A DNA stretch of 64,000 bases from assembly GCF_900167565.1 (NCBI RefSeq), contig NZ_FUZV01000002.1:1178001-1242000 (forward strand), in the 5' to 3' direction. A model generated the notes under the pieces. The model was not told the origin of the DNA. It saw only the letters and a program-made list of their open reading frames with translations, and did not search any database. Shown piece by piece: positions 25,814 to 34,628 of this stretch (the stretch's first letter is position 1; every line of letters starts with the position of its first letter). A program made the translations under genes and the position numbers. The stretch comes from Pseudoxanthomonas indica. GTDB taxonomy: Bacteria; Pseudomonadota; Gammaproteobacteria; Xanthomonadales; Xanthomonadaceae.

Positions 25814-27208
25814 GTGTCGAGCAACGACCCGCGCCTGCTGGCGCTGCAGCAAGCCCTGCCCGAACTGCGCCTGACCACCGAAGCCAGCGAACTGGAACAC
25901 TACGGCCGCGACTGGACGCGCCGCTGGACGCCGGCGCCGCTGGCCATCGCCTTGCCCACCCGCATCGAGGAAGTGCAGGCGATCGTGCGCTGGGCCAACG
26001 AGCAGGGCGTGGCCGTGGTGCCTTCCGGTGGCCGCACCGGTTTGTCCGGTGGCGCCGTCGCCGCCCACGGCGAACTGGTGCTGAGCCTGGAACGGATGAA
26101 CAAGGTGCTGGCGTTCGACGCCGTGGATCGCATCCTCACCGTGCAGCCGGGCATCGCCCTGGAGGCCGTGCACAACGCCGCGCGCGAACACGGCCTGGTG
26201 TATCCGGTCGACTTCGCCGCCCGCGGTTCGTGTTCGATTGGCGGCAACATCGCCACCAATGCCGGCGGCATCCGGGTGATCCGCTATGGCAACACGCGCG
26301 AATGGATCGCCGGCCTGAAGGTCGTTACCGGCAGCGGCGAGCTGCTCGACCTCAATCGCGGCCTGATCAAGAACTCCAGCGGCTACGACCTGCGGCAACT
26401 GCTGATTGCCTCGGAAGGCACCCTCGGCATCGTGGTCGAGGCCAGCCTGCGCCTGGCCGATCCGCCGCCGCCGACCAACGTGATGCTGCTGGCGCTGCCT
26501 TCCTTCGAAGTGCTGATGCAGGTGTTTGCCGAATTCCGCAGCCGTCTGCAGCTGGAGGCGTTCGAATTCTTCACCGACCGCGCCTTGCAGCATGTGCTGG
26601 CGCATGGCGCGCAGAAGCCGTTCGAGGAGCTGCATCCGTACTACGTGGTCACCGAGTTCGCCATCGGCAACGAGGCGCAGGAAGCGGCGGCCATGGCCGC
26701 CTTCGAAGCCTGCATGGAGCAGGGCTGGGTCAGCGACGGGGTGATCAGCCAGAGCGATGCACAGGCTGCGCAGCTATGGCGCCTGCGCGAAGGCATCACC
26801 GAGGCGCTGGCGCCGTACAAGCCCTACAAGAACGACGTGTCGGTGCGGATCTCGGCGATGCCGGCGTTCCTGGCCGAAACCCAGACCCTGCTGGGCCAGG
26901 CCTATCCGGAGTTCGAAGTGGTGTGGTTTGGCCACATCGGCGACGGCAACCTGCACATCAACGTGCTCAAGCCCGACGGCCTGGACAACGACGAATTCGT
27001 GCGCCAGTGCGAGCAGGTCACCAAGCTGCTGGCGCAATCGCTGCGCCAGCACGCCGGCAGCATCTCGGCCGAACACGGCATCGGCCTGGTCAAGAAGGGC
27101 TACCTGGACAGCACGCGCAGCGCGGCGGAAATCGCGGTGATGCGCGGCATCAAGCAGGTACTGGACCCCAACGGACTCATGAATCCGGGCAAGCTGTTCG
27201 ACCCGTGA
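25814..27208 (+). CDS. D-2-hydroxyglutarate dehydrogenase, FAD-dependent
   Basis: 464 residues, start GTG 25814. FAD-binding type 4 domain (PCMH) with VPSGGRTGLSGGAV, GSCSIGGNIATNAGGIRVIRY and ASEGTLGIVVEASL. The C-terminal substrate cap has the metal motif FGHIGDGNLHINVL and SAEHGIGLVKKGYL. Homologues next to serA in Pseudomonas oxidise D-2-hydroxyglutarate that SerA forms from 2-oxoglutarate. The GlcD/D-lactate dehydrogenase family is close, so substrate is an inference from family and context. About 195 bp separate the two divergent starts. Confidence 0.82.
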   Translation: MSSNDPRLLALQQALPELRLTTEASELEHYGRDWTRRWTPAPLAIALPTRIEEVQAIVRWANEQGVAVVPSGGRTGLSGGAVAAHGELVLSLERMNKVLAFDAVDRILTVQPGIALEAVHNAAREHGLVYPVDFAARGSCSIGGNIATNAGGIRVIRYGNTREWIAGLKVVTGSGELLDLNRGLIKNSSGYDLRQLLIASEGTLGIVVEASLRLADPPPPTNVMLLALPSFEVLMQVFAEFRSRLQLEAFEFFTDRALQHVLAHGAQKPFEELHPYYVVTEFAIGNEAQEAAAMAAFEACMEQGWVSDGVISQSDAQAAQLWRLREGITEALAPYKPYKNDVSVRISAMPAFLAETQTLLGQAYPEFEVVWFGHIGDGNLHINVLKPDGLDNDEFVRQCEQVTKLLAQSLRQHAGSISAEHGIGLVKKGYLDSTRSAAEIAVMRGIKQVLDPNGLMNPGKLFDP

Positions 27209-27291
27209 GCCGCGCCGGCAGCGCTTGATTCAGGCGTTTGCCGGCGAATGCAGGTAGGCTTGCCGCCTGTCTCAATGTCATCCAACTCCTA

Positions 27292-27591
27292 ATGTCCCGT
27301 TCGCTGCTCCTGGCCGCCCTGTTGGCCGTGTCGATTCCCGCCTTTGCCGGCAGCTTTGCCGGTTCTTCCGCCGGTGCGTCCTCGGCCGGTTCGTCCGCCT
27401 CCTCGGGCAGCAGCTCGGACGACGACAAGGTCGTACTTCAGGCGCGCGACGACGCCGCCAGCTTCATCGCCAGCGAAGGCCGCATCCGCGGCGCGCAGCT
27501 GGAAGCCGCGCTGCGCTACCTGCGCGAGCACGATGCCGAAGCCCGCCAGGCCAGTGATCTGGCGCTGGCGCAGGCCATCCTGGCGCGCTGA
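27292..27591 (+). CDS. DUF2388-family small exported protein
   Basis: 99 residues. Signal peptide about 1-18 (LLLAALLAVSIPAFA), then a Ser/Gly/Ala-rich low-complexity linker (GSSAGASSAGSSASSGSSSD) and a C-terminal helical domain with ARDDAASFIASEGRIRGAQL, LRYLREHDAE and SDLALAQAIL. This matches the DUF2388 family, often next to a DUF4105 gene near serA. Function unknown. Start ATG 27292; the next gene begins 5 bp after its stop. Confidence 0.75.
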   Translation: MSRSLLLAALLAVSIPAFAGSFAGSSAGASSAGSSASSGSSSDDDKVVLQARDDAASFIASEGRIRGAQLEAALRYLREHDAEARQASDLALAQAILAR

Positions 27592-27596
27592 TCCCG

Positions 27597-29570
27597 ATGC
27601 CGCGCCGCCTGCGCCGATGGCGCGGTGGCGCCACTGCCCGGGATCATTCGGTCCCGCGCTGCGGTCGGTGGCTGCTGTTGTTGTTGCTGCTTGGCAGCCT
27701 GCCGGCCACGGCGCAAACACGGCTGCAGATCAGCGTCGAAGGCGTGGACGCGCACACGCGCCAGTCCAGCCAGGCGCTTATCGACACCGTCGAACCCCTG
27801 TTGCCCGAGCGCCTGCTCGCCGCGCTGCCTGCGCGCACCGAACTGGGATGGCGCGCCTTGCCGGCCGATGTGCATGGGCGCAGCACGGGCCGACGCATCT
27901 GGCTGGACGAATCGCTGTTGCCGGGCTGGTTGCAGATCAGCGGAAGCCGGTCTGACTTCGACGGGCCCCTCGACGCCGACACCGGCAGCGAGTCCGACAC
28001 CGACTCCGCGACCCGCATCGCCATCGGTGACGACGCCCGTTTCCAAGACCCAGCGCCGGTCGAGCAACTGCGCGCTTCGCCCGCCGTGCGCGCGCTAATC
28101 CACGAACTGGCCCACCGCTTCGACCGTTCCGCCGCCGGCGGCGTTTCTCGCGAACCGCGTTTTCTGGACCTGGCAGGCTGGCCGCGCAAACCCCTGCCCT
28201 GGGGTGGGCGAGGGCATCGCAATGGCATGACCGATCGCAGCCCGGATGCCTACGAACTGCAGCGGCCGAGTGAGTACTTTGCGGTCAACCTGGAGTGGTA
28301 CCTGCTCGATCCCGGTTATGCCTGCCGCCGTCCGGCGATGGCGCGCTACCTGGCCGAGCACCTGGGTGCGCCGCGGATGGCGACGGATGCTTGCCCGGCC
28401 GCGCAGGCTTTCGCCATGCCAGCCAGCGGGCAGGGCGGCAGTGAATGGCTGAGCGTGGATCCGGCGCGCGTGTACGCGGTGGATTACCTGCTGGCCGAAG
28501 GCAACGAGCAGGCGATGAGTCGCTGGGGCCACAGCATGCTGCGGCTGGTGATCTGCGCGCCGGGTCGGGCGCCGGGACCGGACTGCCGGCTGGATCTGGC
28601 CCACCACCGGGTGCTGTCGTTCCGCGCGTTTGTCGGCGACGTGCAGATTTCCAGCTGGCGCGGCCTCACCGGTTCGTATCCCTCGCGACTGTTCGTGTTG
28701 CCGCTGGATCAGGTGATCGACGAATACACCCGCACCGAACTGCGCGGCCTGCAATCGATACCGCTCGACCTGTCGGCCGGGGAGATCAGCCAGCTGGTCG
28801 AACGCGCCGCGCAACTGCACTGGAGCTACGACGGCCGCTACTACTTCGTCAGCAACAACTGCGCGGTTGAAACCTGGCGCCTGCTGCAGGATGGCGTGCC
28901 ACGTCTGTCGGCGCTGCACTTGCGTGGCATCACGCCCAACGGTCTGGCCAAGCGCTTGGCACGTGCGGGCGTGGCGGATCCGTCCGTACTCGATGATCGC
29001 CCACGTGCGCTGCGCCAGGGCTACTACTTCGAACCGATGAGCGCGCGTTTCGAAACCCTGTTCGCCGTCGCCAAGGCGCAGCTGGCGTTGCCGCAGAAGG
29101 ACGCGCAGGCCTGGCTGGACGAGGCTCCCCTGCGCCGGACTCCCTGGTTGGAACAGGGCGACCTGCGCACCAGCGCCGCGCTGCTGGTGCTGGAAGAAGC
29201 CGCGCTGCGGCGGCAACAACTGCGCCTGCGCGATCTCTTGAAGCGGCAACTGCTTGGCGGCTCGAAGAGCGACGCCACCCAGGCCCGCAACGAGATACGC
29301 CAATGGCTGCGTGACAGCGAATTCCTCAGCCGGCCGGCGGCGTTGTCATCGAGCGGATACGGCCTGCCGCAGTGGGAGGAGCGGGAGCAGTTGCAGTTGC
29401 GCCTGGCCGAATCGGGCGCGCGCATGCAGGACGGCGACGAGGCCATGCGTCAGCTCGCCCGCAGCTGGCTGCCGGACAATGAGGCGAAGCAACTCGACAC
29501 TACCCAGGCCAACCTCGCGGCCATCGGTGAACGCGTACGCACGCTCGCCGGTAGCGCGACGCTCCCCTGA
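27597..29570 (+). CDS. DUF4105 domain membrane/periplasmic protein
   Basis: 657 residues. A long N-terminal basic stretch and a hydrophobic segment (WLLLLLLLGSLPATAQ, about 24-40) give a signal peptide or anchor. It contains an HExxH-like-less HELAHRF near residue 168 and, in the middle, DUF4105 (WGHSMLRLVI, LSFRAFVGDVQISSWRG, SYPSRLFVLPLDQVI, YYFVSNNCAVETWRLL). The Asn-Asn-Cys-Ala region is a conserved feature of the family. Function unknown; probably envelope-associated. Overlaps no gene; directly follows the DUF2388 gene, suggesting an operon. Confidence 0.75.
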   Translation: MPRRLRRWRGGATARDHSVPRCGRWLLLLLLLGSLPATAQTRLQISVEGVDAHTRQSSQALIDTVEPLLPERLLAALPARTELGWRALPADVHGRSTGRRIWLDESLLPGWLQISGSRSDFDGPLDADTGSESDTDSATRIAIGDDARFQDPAPVEQLRASPAVRALIHELAHRFDRSAAGGVSREPRFLDLAGWPRKPLPWGGRGHRNGMTDRSPDAYELQRPSEYFAVNLEWYLLDPGYACRRPAMARYLAEHLGAPRMATDACPAAQAFAMPASGQGGSEWLSVDPARVYAVDYLLAEGNEQAMSRWGHSMLRLVICAPGRAPGPDCRLDLAHHRVLSFRAFVGDVQISSWRGLTGSYPSRLFVLPLDQVIDEYTRTELRGLQSIPLDLSAGEISQLVERAAQLHWSYDGRYYFVSNNCAVETWRLLQDGVPRLSALHLRGITPNGLAKRLARAGVADPSVLDDRPRALRQGYYFEPMSARFETLFAVAKAQLALPQKDAQAWLDEAPLRRTPWLEQGDLRTSAALLVLEEAALRRQQLRLRDLLKRQLLGGSKSDATQARNEIRQWLRDSEFLSRPAALSSSGYGLPQWEEREQLQLRLAESGARMQDGDEAMRQLARSWLPDNEAKQLDTTQANLAAIGERVRTLAGSATLP

Positions 29571-29579
29571 GCAAAACAG

Positions 29580-29673
29580 GGGTCAGAGTACGTTTACCGG
29601 CGGATGGACCGCGGGGCCTGCGGACGGATTCCCGGGGGAATCCGAGACCAGGGAAAAGGGACTCTGACCCCGT
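29580..29673. repeat. GGGGTCAGAGT palindromic element / terminator
   Basis: GGGGTCAGAGT near 29580-29590 and ACTCTGACCCC near 29663-29673 are exact inverted repeats. The centre has a second stem of CGGATTCCC and GGGAATCCG. A T-run (GTTTTTTC) follows on the plus side, so it may terminate the DUF4105 gene. GGGGTCAGAGT-ended elements are typical REP/MITE-like insertions. Confidence 0.6.
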
Positions 29674-29677
29674 TTTT

Positions 29678-30244
29678 TCAGTCGGCGCGACCGCCGAATT
29701 CGCCGGTGGTGGTGTTGACCAGGATGCGCTCACCGTTGGTGATGTACTCCGGCACCATGATTTCGATGCCGGTGTTCAACTTGGCCGGCTTCGGGCGCTT
29801 GGTCGCGGTGCCGCCCTTCAATTCCGGCGGCGTCTCCACCACTTCCAGCGTCACGTGCTGCGGCAACTGCAAGGCCACCGGCAACTCGTCGATCACCTGC
29901 ACATAACTGCCGGTTAGGCCCTCGGTGATGTAACCGGCGTCATCGCCCACCACGTTGGCATCGAGCGTATACGGCGTGTAGTCCTCGTCATCCAGGAATA
30001 CGAACGCGTCCCCGTCCATGTACGAAAACGTGGCCTGCCGACGCAGCAGCTCCACTTCCGGCAGGCTGTCGTCGGAATCAAAGCTGGCGTCCAGCTTGTT
30101 GCCGCCGGGCACGCTGTACATGATGAAACGGAAGCGCACGTTGCCACCGCGACCCTGCGGCGAACTGCGCTCGATATCGCGCACCTGGTACACGCCGCCG
30201 TTGTGTTCGACGACGTTGCCTTTCTTCACTTCGAAAGCTTTCAT
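29678..30244 (-). CDS. efpL: Elongation factor P-like protein (EfpL/YeiP)
   Basis: 188 residues, three beta-barrel domains. EfpL/YeiP-type features: [55 protein letters not shown] and the terminal FGGRAD. The loop that carries the modified Lys34 in EF-P has an Arg at about residue 32 (PQGRGG), so EpmA/B-type modification is not expected. EfpL binds the ribosome and relieves polyproline stalling. Monocistronic; ATG 30244. Confidence 0.88.
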   Translation of the reverse strand: MKAFEVKKGNVVEHNGGVYQVRDIERSSPQGRGGNVRFRFIMYSVPGGNKLDASFDSDDSLPEVELLRRQATFSYMDGDAFVFLDDEDYTPYTLDANVVGDDAGYITEGLTGSYVQVIDELPVALQLPQHVTLEVVETPPELKGGTATKRPKPAKLNTGIEIMVPEYITNGERILVNTTTGEFGGRAD

Positions 30245-30295
30245 GGGAATGGATTGCTCGTTGGATGTCTTGAGTAAGAGAGTAGGGCGCGCGGC

Positions 30296-31066
30296 TTACT
30301 TCGGCGCCAACCGCACCGCGCCATCCAGGCGGATGGTCTCGCCGTTGAGATAGCGGTTGCGCAGGATGAAGGCCACGGTATCGGCGAATTCTTCCGGCTT
30401 GCCCAAGCGCGAGGGGAAGGGGATGGACGCATTGAGCGATTGCTGCACCGCTTCGGGCATGCCATCGACCATCGGCGTCCAGAAGATGCCCGGCGCCACC
30501 GTCATCACCCGGATGCCGAAACGCGACAGTTCGCGCGCCATCGGCAGGGTCATGCCGACCACGCCGCCCTTCGACGCCGCGTAGGCGGCCTGGCCAATCT
30601 GGCCTTCGTAAGCGGCCACGCTGGCGGTGTTGATGATCACGCCGCGTTCGCCGTCATCGCCGGCCTCGTTGTGCTGCATCACGTCGGCCGCGGCCTTGGC
30701 CACGTTGAAGCTGCCCACCAGGTTGACCAGCACCGTGGTCTGGAAGGTCGACAGCGCCATCGGTGCCTCCTTGCCCAGCACGCGACCGGCGCCGAGGATG
30801 CCGGCGCAGTTGATGGCGGCATTCAGGCCGCCCAGGAACTCGCGTGCGGCGGCGACATTGGCGGCCACGCCGGCTTCGTCGGTCACGTCGGTGCGGAAGT
30901 AGCGGGCATTGGCCTCGCCAAGCGCGGCGACCGCAGTGGCGCCCTTGTCGTCATTGACGTCGAACAGGGCGACCTTGCCGCCCTCGGCGATCAGGCGTTG
31001 CGCCACGGCCAGGCCCAGGCCTGAAACACCGCCGGTGATGACGGCGCGGATAGCGGGAAGCTGCAT
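30296..31066 (-). CDS. SDR-family dehydrogenase (likely 3-hydroxyacyl-CoA dehydrogenase type II)
   Basis: 256 residues from ATG 31066. Rossmann NAD(P) motif TGGVSGLGLAV, INCAG, catalytic Ser in TASVAAYEGQIGQ, catalytic Tyr-x3-Lys in AAYAASKGG, and C-terminal APGIFWTPMVDGMPE typical of HSD17B10-like enzymes. Its place beside HMG-CoA lyase and the methylcrotonyl-CoA carboxylase genes suggests a role in branched acyl-CoA oxidation. The exact substrate is not proved. Terminal gene of a minus-strand run. Confidence 0.85.
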   Translation of the reverse strand: MQLPAIRAVITGGVSGLGLAVAQRLIAEGGKVALFDVNDDKGATAVAALGEANARYFRTDVTDEAGVAANVAAAREFLGGLNAAINCAGILGAGRVLGKEAPMALSTFQTTVLVNLVGSFNVAKAAADVMQHNEAGDDGERGVIINTASVAAYEGQIGQAAYAASKGGVVGMTLPMARELSRFGIRVMTVAPGIFWTPMVDGMPEAVQQSLNASIPFPSRLGKPEEFADTVAFILRNRYLNGETIRLDGAVRLAPK

Positions 31067-31137
31067 GCGGATTCTTCTTGCCGGGAAAGGCGGCATTTTA
31101 ACCGCAGGCGAGGACGCGACGCGGCGGCGGGCAAGCC

Positions 31138-33738
31138 CTAGGCCGAAGCCCGCTCCAGCGGCAGTTCCAGGCGGCGGGCGAACTCGTCCGGTGACAGGCC
31201 GGGGGCGAACAGGAAGCCCTGGCCCACCGGCACGCCCAGCTGCAGCAGGAACTGGCGTTGTGCTTCGGACTCCACGCCTTCGGCCACCAGGCCCAGGCCC
31301 AGGCTGCGCGCAATCGCCGACACCGCCTGGCACACCGCCACATCGGAGCGGTTCGACGGCACGCCCTCGGTGAACAGCTGGCTGAGCTTGAGGCCGTGGA
31401 TCGGCAAGCGGCGCAGATAGTTGAGCGCACTGTAGCCTTCGCCGAAATCGTCGATGGTCAGCACCACGCCCAGCGCCTTGAGCTCGTTGAACGTGCGCAA
31501 GGTCGCCGGCGCATCTTCGATCAACACCCGTTCGGTGAATTCCAGTTCCAGCGCCGAGCCGGGCAGGTCGAACTCGTGTAGCAGCACGCGGACTTTTTCC
31601 GCCAGGTCTTCGCCGACGAACTGGCGATACGACACGTTGACCGCCACCCGCACGATGCCCAGGCCCTGATCGCGCCACTCGGCCACCTGCCGGCAGGCTT
31701 CGCGCAGGACCCAACTGCCGATGCGGACGATGTCGCCGGTGGTCTCGGCATGGCTGATGAACAGATCCGGGCGCAGTTCGCCCAGTTGGTGGTTCTGCCA
31801 GCGGATCAGCGCTTCGGCGGCGACCACCCGGCCATGCCGCAGATCCACCTGCGGCTGGTAGACCAGGCGGAACTCTTCATTGTCCACCGCACGTCGCAGC
31901 TGGGTTTCGATCTGCAGGCGATCCTGCTGGCGCTGCGCCAGTTCCGGCGAGAACAGCTGCCAGCCGTTGCGCGAGCGGTGCTTGCTGTCGTACATCGCGA
32001 TGTCGGCGTTCTGGATCAGCTGCTGCGGACGCTGGCCGTCATCGGGCGCGGTGGCGATGCCGATGCTGGCGGTGATCGAGAACTCGTCCTTGTCGAAGCG
32101 GAAGGCTTCGGAAAAGGCGTGCAGCACCGCATCGGCCAGACGGCCGGGACGGCGGTGATCGCCGCTGGCGTCGCAGACCACCAGGAATTCGTCGCCGCCG
32201 AAGCGCGCGATCATGCCGTCGTCGCCGACCGCATCGCGGATGCGACGCGCGGCCTGTACCAGCAGTTCGTCACCGGCGTTGTGGCCGAGCACATCGTTGA
32301 CCATCTTGAAGCGGTCCAGATCGATGTACAGCACGGCCACCTGCGCACGTTCGGGATCGGCCAGGCGCTCGGCGATCTCGGTCAGCACGGCGTCGCGATT
32401 CATCAGCGCCGTGAGCGGATCGGTGCGCGCCTGGATGCGCAGGGTTTCTTCGGCCTGCTTGTCCTGCGAGATGTCCTGCAGGGTGCCGGTGACGCGCGAG
32501 GCGGTAGGCTCGCCGGGTTCGGATTCACCGATGACACGCACCCAGAACGGCGTGCCTTCATGGCGCCGGCCCTGCAGTTCCAGATCGAAACCGTGCCCAC
32601 CCAGGGCCACGCGTTCCACCGCGCATCGCATGCGTTGGCGATCACTGTCGCGCAGGCAGGCCAGCAGGCCTTGCAGGTTCTCGGGCGGCAAGGTCGCGCC
32701 GAGGATGCGGATGGCTTCTTCGGTCAGGTACAGGCGATCGCGGGCGATGTCCCATTCCCAGCCGCCGATATGGGCCAGCGATTGCGCGCGATCAAACAGC
32801 GCGCTGTCGCGCTTGAGTTCGGTGACGTCGCTGAAGATCGAGGTGACCTGGGCCGGCGTGCTGCCACCGGGCAGGAATTGCGGCACCGAGGTGACCGTCA
32901 GCCAGATCATCTGCCGGCGCTGGCGGTGGTACATGCCCAGCAGCACGCTTTCGATCATGTGGCCGGTGTCCAGCGCACGCTGCGAGGGGTAATCCTCACG
33001 CGCCAGTTCGCGGCCATCGGCGCCGACCACGCGCCAGTGATCGGCCTGCAGTTCCTCGCTGGCGCGCTGATCCTCGCGGATGCCGAAGATCCGCATCGCC
33101 GCGCCGTTGCAGTACTGGAAGCCCATGTCGCGGTTCTGCACCACGATGCCTTTGTCGATGTTCTCCATCAGCTCGCGATAGCGCTGTTCGGCTTCGCGGC
33201 GGCTGCTGATGTCGCGGGCGACCGCGACGATGCATTTGCGGCCATCGAAATTGATGTTGGCCGAGTGCACTTCCACCGGAAAGCGGGTGCCGTCGCCACG
33301 CATGTTGGTGACTTCGATGACGTAGGTTTCGCCGCGGTTGAGCGTTTCCCAGACCGGCATCAGGTGATCGCGCGGCAGGTCCGGATTGAGCACGTTGATG
33401 TTCTGGTTGACGATTTCCTCGCGCGCGCGCCGGTACGCCTGCATGCCGGCGCGATTCAGATCCATCACCGTGCCGTCTTCGGCAATGATGCTGACCGGAT
33501 CCGGCACCGCGTCGAACAGGTTGCGATAGCGCTGGCGTTCGGCGTCCGCGCGGGCGCTGGCGGCGACCAGGGCGTGGTGGGCGTCGGCCAGCAGGGTGCG
33601 GGTGGCCGCAGGTAGGCCGTGATCGTCGGCGGCGCGACGCAGCGCCTGCAGGGTGAGGGTGTCGGGCGCGACGGGCGCATCCGGATTGGCCGCGGTGGCG
33701 GCCAACGCCTGGATGCCGTCGGCGCCCGGGGCGCTCAT
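31138..33738 (-). CDS. PAS-PAS-GGDEF-EAL cyclic-di-GMP signalling protein
   Basis: 866 residues. Multiple PAS-like sensor modules (about 70-430, including QRYRNLFDAVPDPVSIIAED), GGDEF at 514-518 (ARFGGDEFLV) and EAL from about 620 with AEALIRW at 641-647. The GGDEF motif is intact; no RxxD inhibitory site precedes it. In the EAL domain the KID metal-binding motif reads KLS (K784-L-S786), so the catalytic Asp is replaced while E642, DDFG (763-766) and VAEGVE are kept. No transmembrane segment; likely cytoplasmic. Overlaps the HMG-CoA lyase stop by 4 bp. Confidence 0.92.
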   Translation of the reverse strand: MSAPGADGIQALAATAANPDAPVAPDTLTLQALRRAADDHGLPAATRTLLADAHHALVAASARADAERQRYRNLFDAVPDPVSIIAEDGTVMDLNRAGMQAYRRAREEIVNQNINVLNPDLPRDHLMPVWETLNRGETYVIEVTNMRGDGTRFPVEVHSANINFDGRKCIVAVARDISSRREAEQRYRELMENIDKGIVVQNRDMGFQYCNGAAMRIFGIREDQRASEELQADHWRVVGADGRELAREDYPSQRALDTGHMIESVLLGMYHRQRRQMIWLTVTSVPQFLPGGSTPAQVTSIFSDVTELKRDSALFDRAQSLAHIGGWEWDIARDRLYLTEEAIRILGATLPPENLQGLLACLRDSDRQRMRCAVERVALGGHGFDLELQGRRHEGTPFWVRVIGESEPGEPTASRVTGTLQDISQDKQAEETLRIQARTDPLTALMNRDAVLTEIAERLADPERAQVAVLYIDLDRFKMVNDVLGHNAGDELLVQAARRIRDAVGDDGMIARFGGDEFLVVCDASGDHRRPGRLADAVLHAFSEAFRFDKDEFSITASIGIATAPDDGQRPQQLIQNADIAMYDSKHRSRNGWQLFSPELAQRQQDRLQIETQLRRAVDNEEFRLVYQPQVDLRHGRVVAAEALIRWQNHQLGELRPDLFISHAETTGDIVRIGSWVLREACRQVAEWRDQGLGIVRVAVNVSYRQFVGEDLAEKVRVLLHEFDLPGSALELEFTERVLIEDAPATLRTFNELKALGVVLTIDDFGEGYSALNYLRRLPIHGLKLSQLFTEGVPSNRSDVAVCQAVSAIARSLGLGLVAEGVESEAQRQFLLQLGVPVGQGFLFAPGLSPDEFARRLELPLERASA

Positions 33739-34628
33739 GTCGCGGCCATCGCCTTGCCCGCCTTGCTGCCGGTTTCGCGGCCGAGCAGGGCGGCCAGCCA
33801 GCGGCCGGTTTCGCTCAACTTCTCCAGGTCCACGCCGGTGGCGATGCCCATGCCATGCAGCATGTAGACCACGTCTTCGCTGGCGACATTGCCGCTGGCG
33901 CCCTTGGCGTACGGGCAGCCGCCCGCGCCGGACACCGCCGAGTCGACCACGCGCACGCCTTCTTCCAGGCAGGACAGGATGTTGGCGAGCGCCTGGCCGT
34001 AGGTGTCATGGAAATGCACGGCCAGGGACGAGACCGGGACTTCACTGGCGACGGCCTGGAGCATCGCGCGGGCCTTGAGGGGGGTGCCGACGCCGATGGT
34101 ATCGCCGAGCGAGATTTCGTAACAACCAAGATCGTGCAATTGGCGGGCGACCCGGACCACGTCGGCCACCGCCACGTCGCCCTGGTACGGGCAGCCCAGC
34201 ACGGTGGACACGTAACCGCGCACCTTGACCCCGTCGGCGGCGGCCCGCGCCAGCACCGGGCGGAAGCGATCGATGGATTCGTCGATGCCGGCGTTGGTGT
34301 TCTTGCGGTTGAAGGCTTCGGAGGCAGCCGTGAACACCGCCACTTCCTGCACGCCCACCGCCAGGGCGCGGTCGTAGCCGGTCTCGTTGGGGACCAGCAC
34401 CGGGTAGGCCACGCCCGCGGCGCGCTGGATGCCGGTGAACACTTCGGCGGCGTCGGCCAGTTGCGGCACCCATTTGGGGCTGACGAAACTGGTCGCCTCG
34501 ATGGTGCGCAGGCCGGTCTGCGAAAGCCGATCGATCAGGGCGATCTTGTCGGCGGTGGCGATCGGCGCCTTCTCGTTCTGCAGGCCGTCGCGCGGCCCGA
34601 CTTCGACCATGCGGACAAAGTCGGTCAT
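33735..34628 (-). CDS. mvaB: Hydroxymethylglutaryl-CoA lyase
   Basis: 297 residues, TIM-barrel HMGL-like enzyme cleaving HMG-CoA to acetoacetate and acetyl-CoA at the end of leucine degradation. Motifs: MVEVGPRDGLQNEK at the start, TEAT..SFVSPKWVPQL, the metal HxH-type VHFHDTYGQ and the signature SAVSGAGGCPYAKGASGN containing the catalytic Cys. Part of the Liu pathway gene set; also called liuE in pseudomonads. Overlaps its neighbours on both sides by 4 bp. Confidence 0.95.
   Translation of the reverse strand: MTDFVRMVEVGPRDGLQNEKAPIATADKIALIDRLSQTGLRTIEATSFVSPKWVPQLADAAEVFTGIQRAAGVAYPVLVPNETGYDRALAVGVQEVAVFTAASEAFNRKNTNAGIDESIDRFRPVLARAAADGVKVRGYVSTVLGCPYQGDVAVADVVRVARQLHDLGCYEISLGDTIGVGTPLKARAMLQAVASEVPVSSLAVHFHDTYGQALANILSCLEEGVRVVDSAVSGAGGCPYAKGASGNVASEDVVYMLHGMGIATGVDLEKLSETGRWLAALLGRETGSKAGKAMAAT

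Noticed and set aside
31750..33615. 621-codon plus-strand frame over the GGDEF-EAL gene
   Set aside because: Shadow frame without start signal or family pattern.
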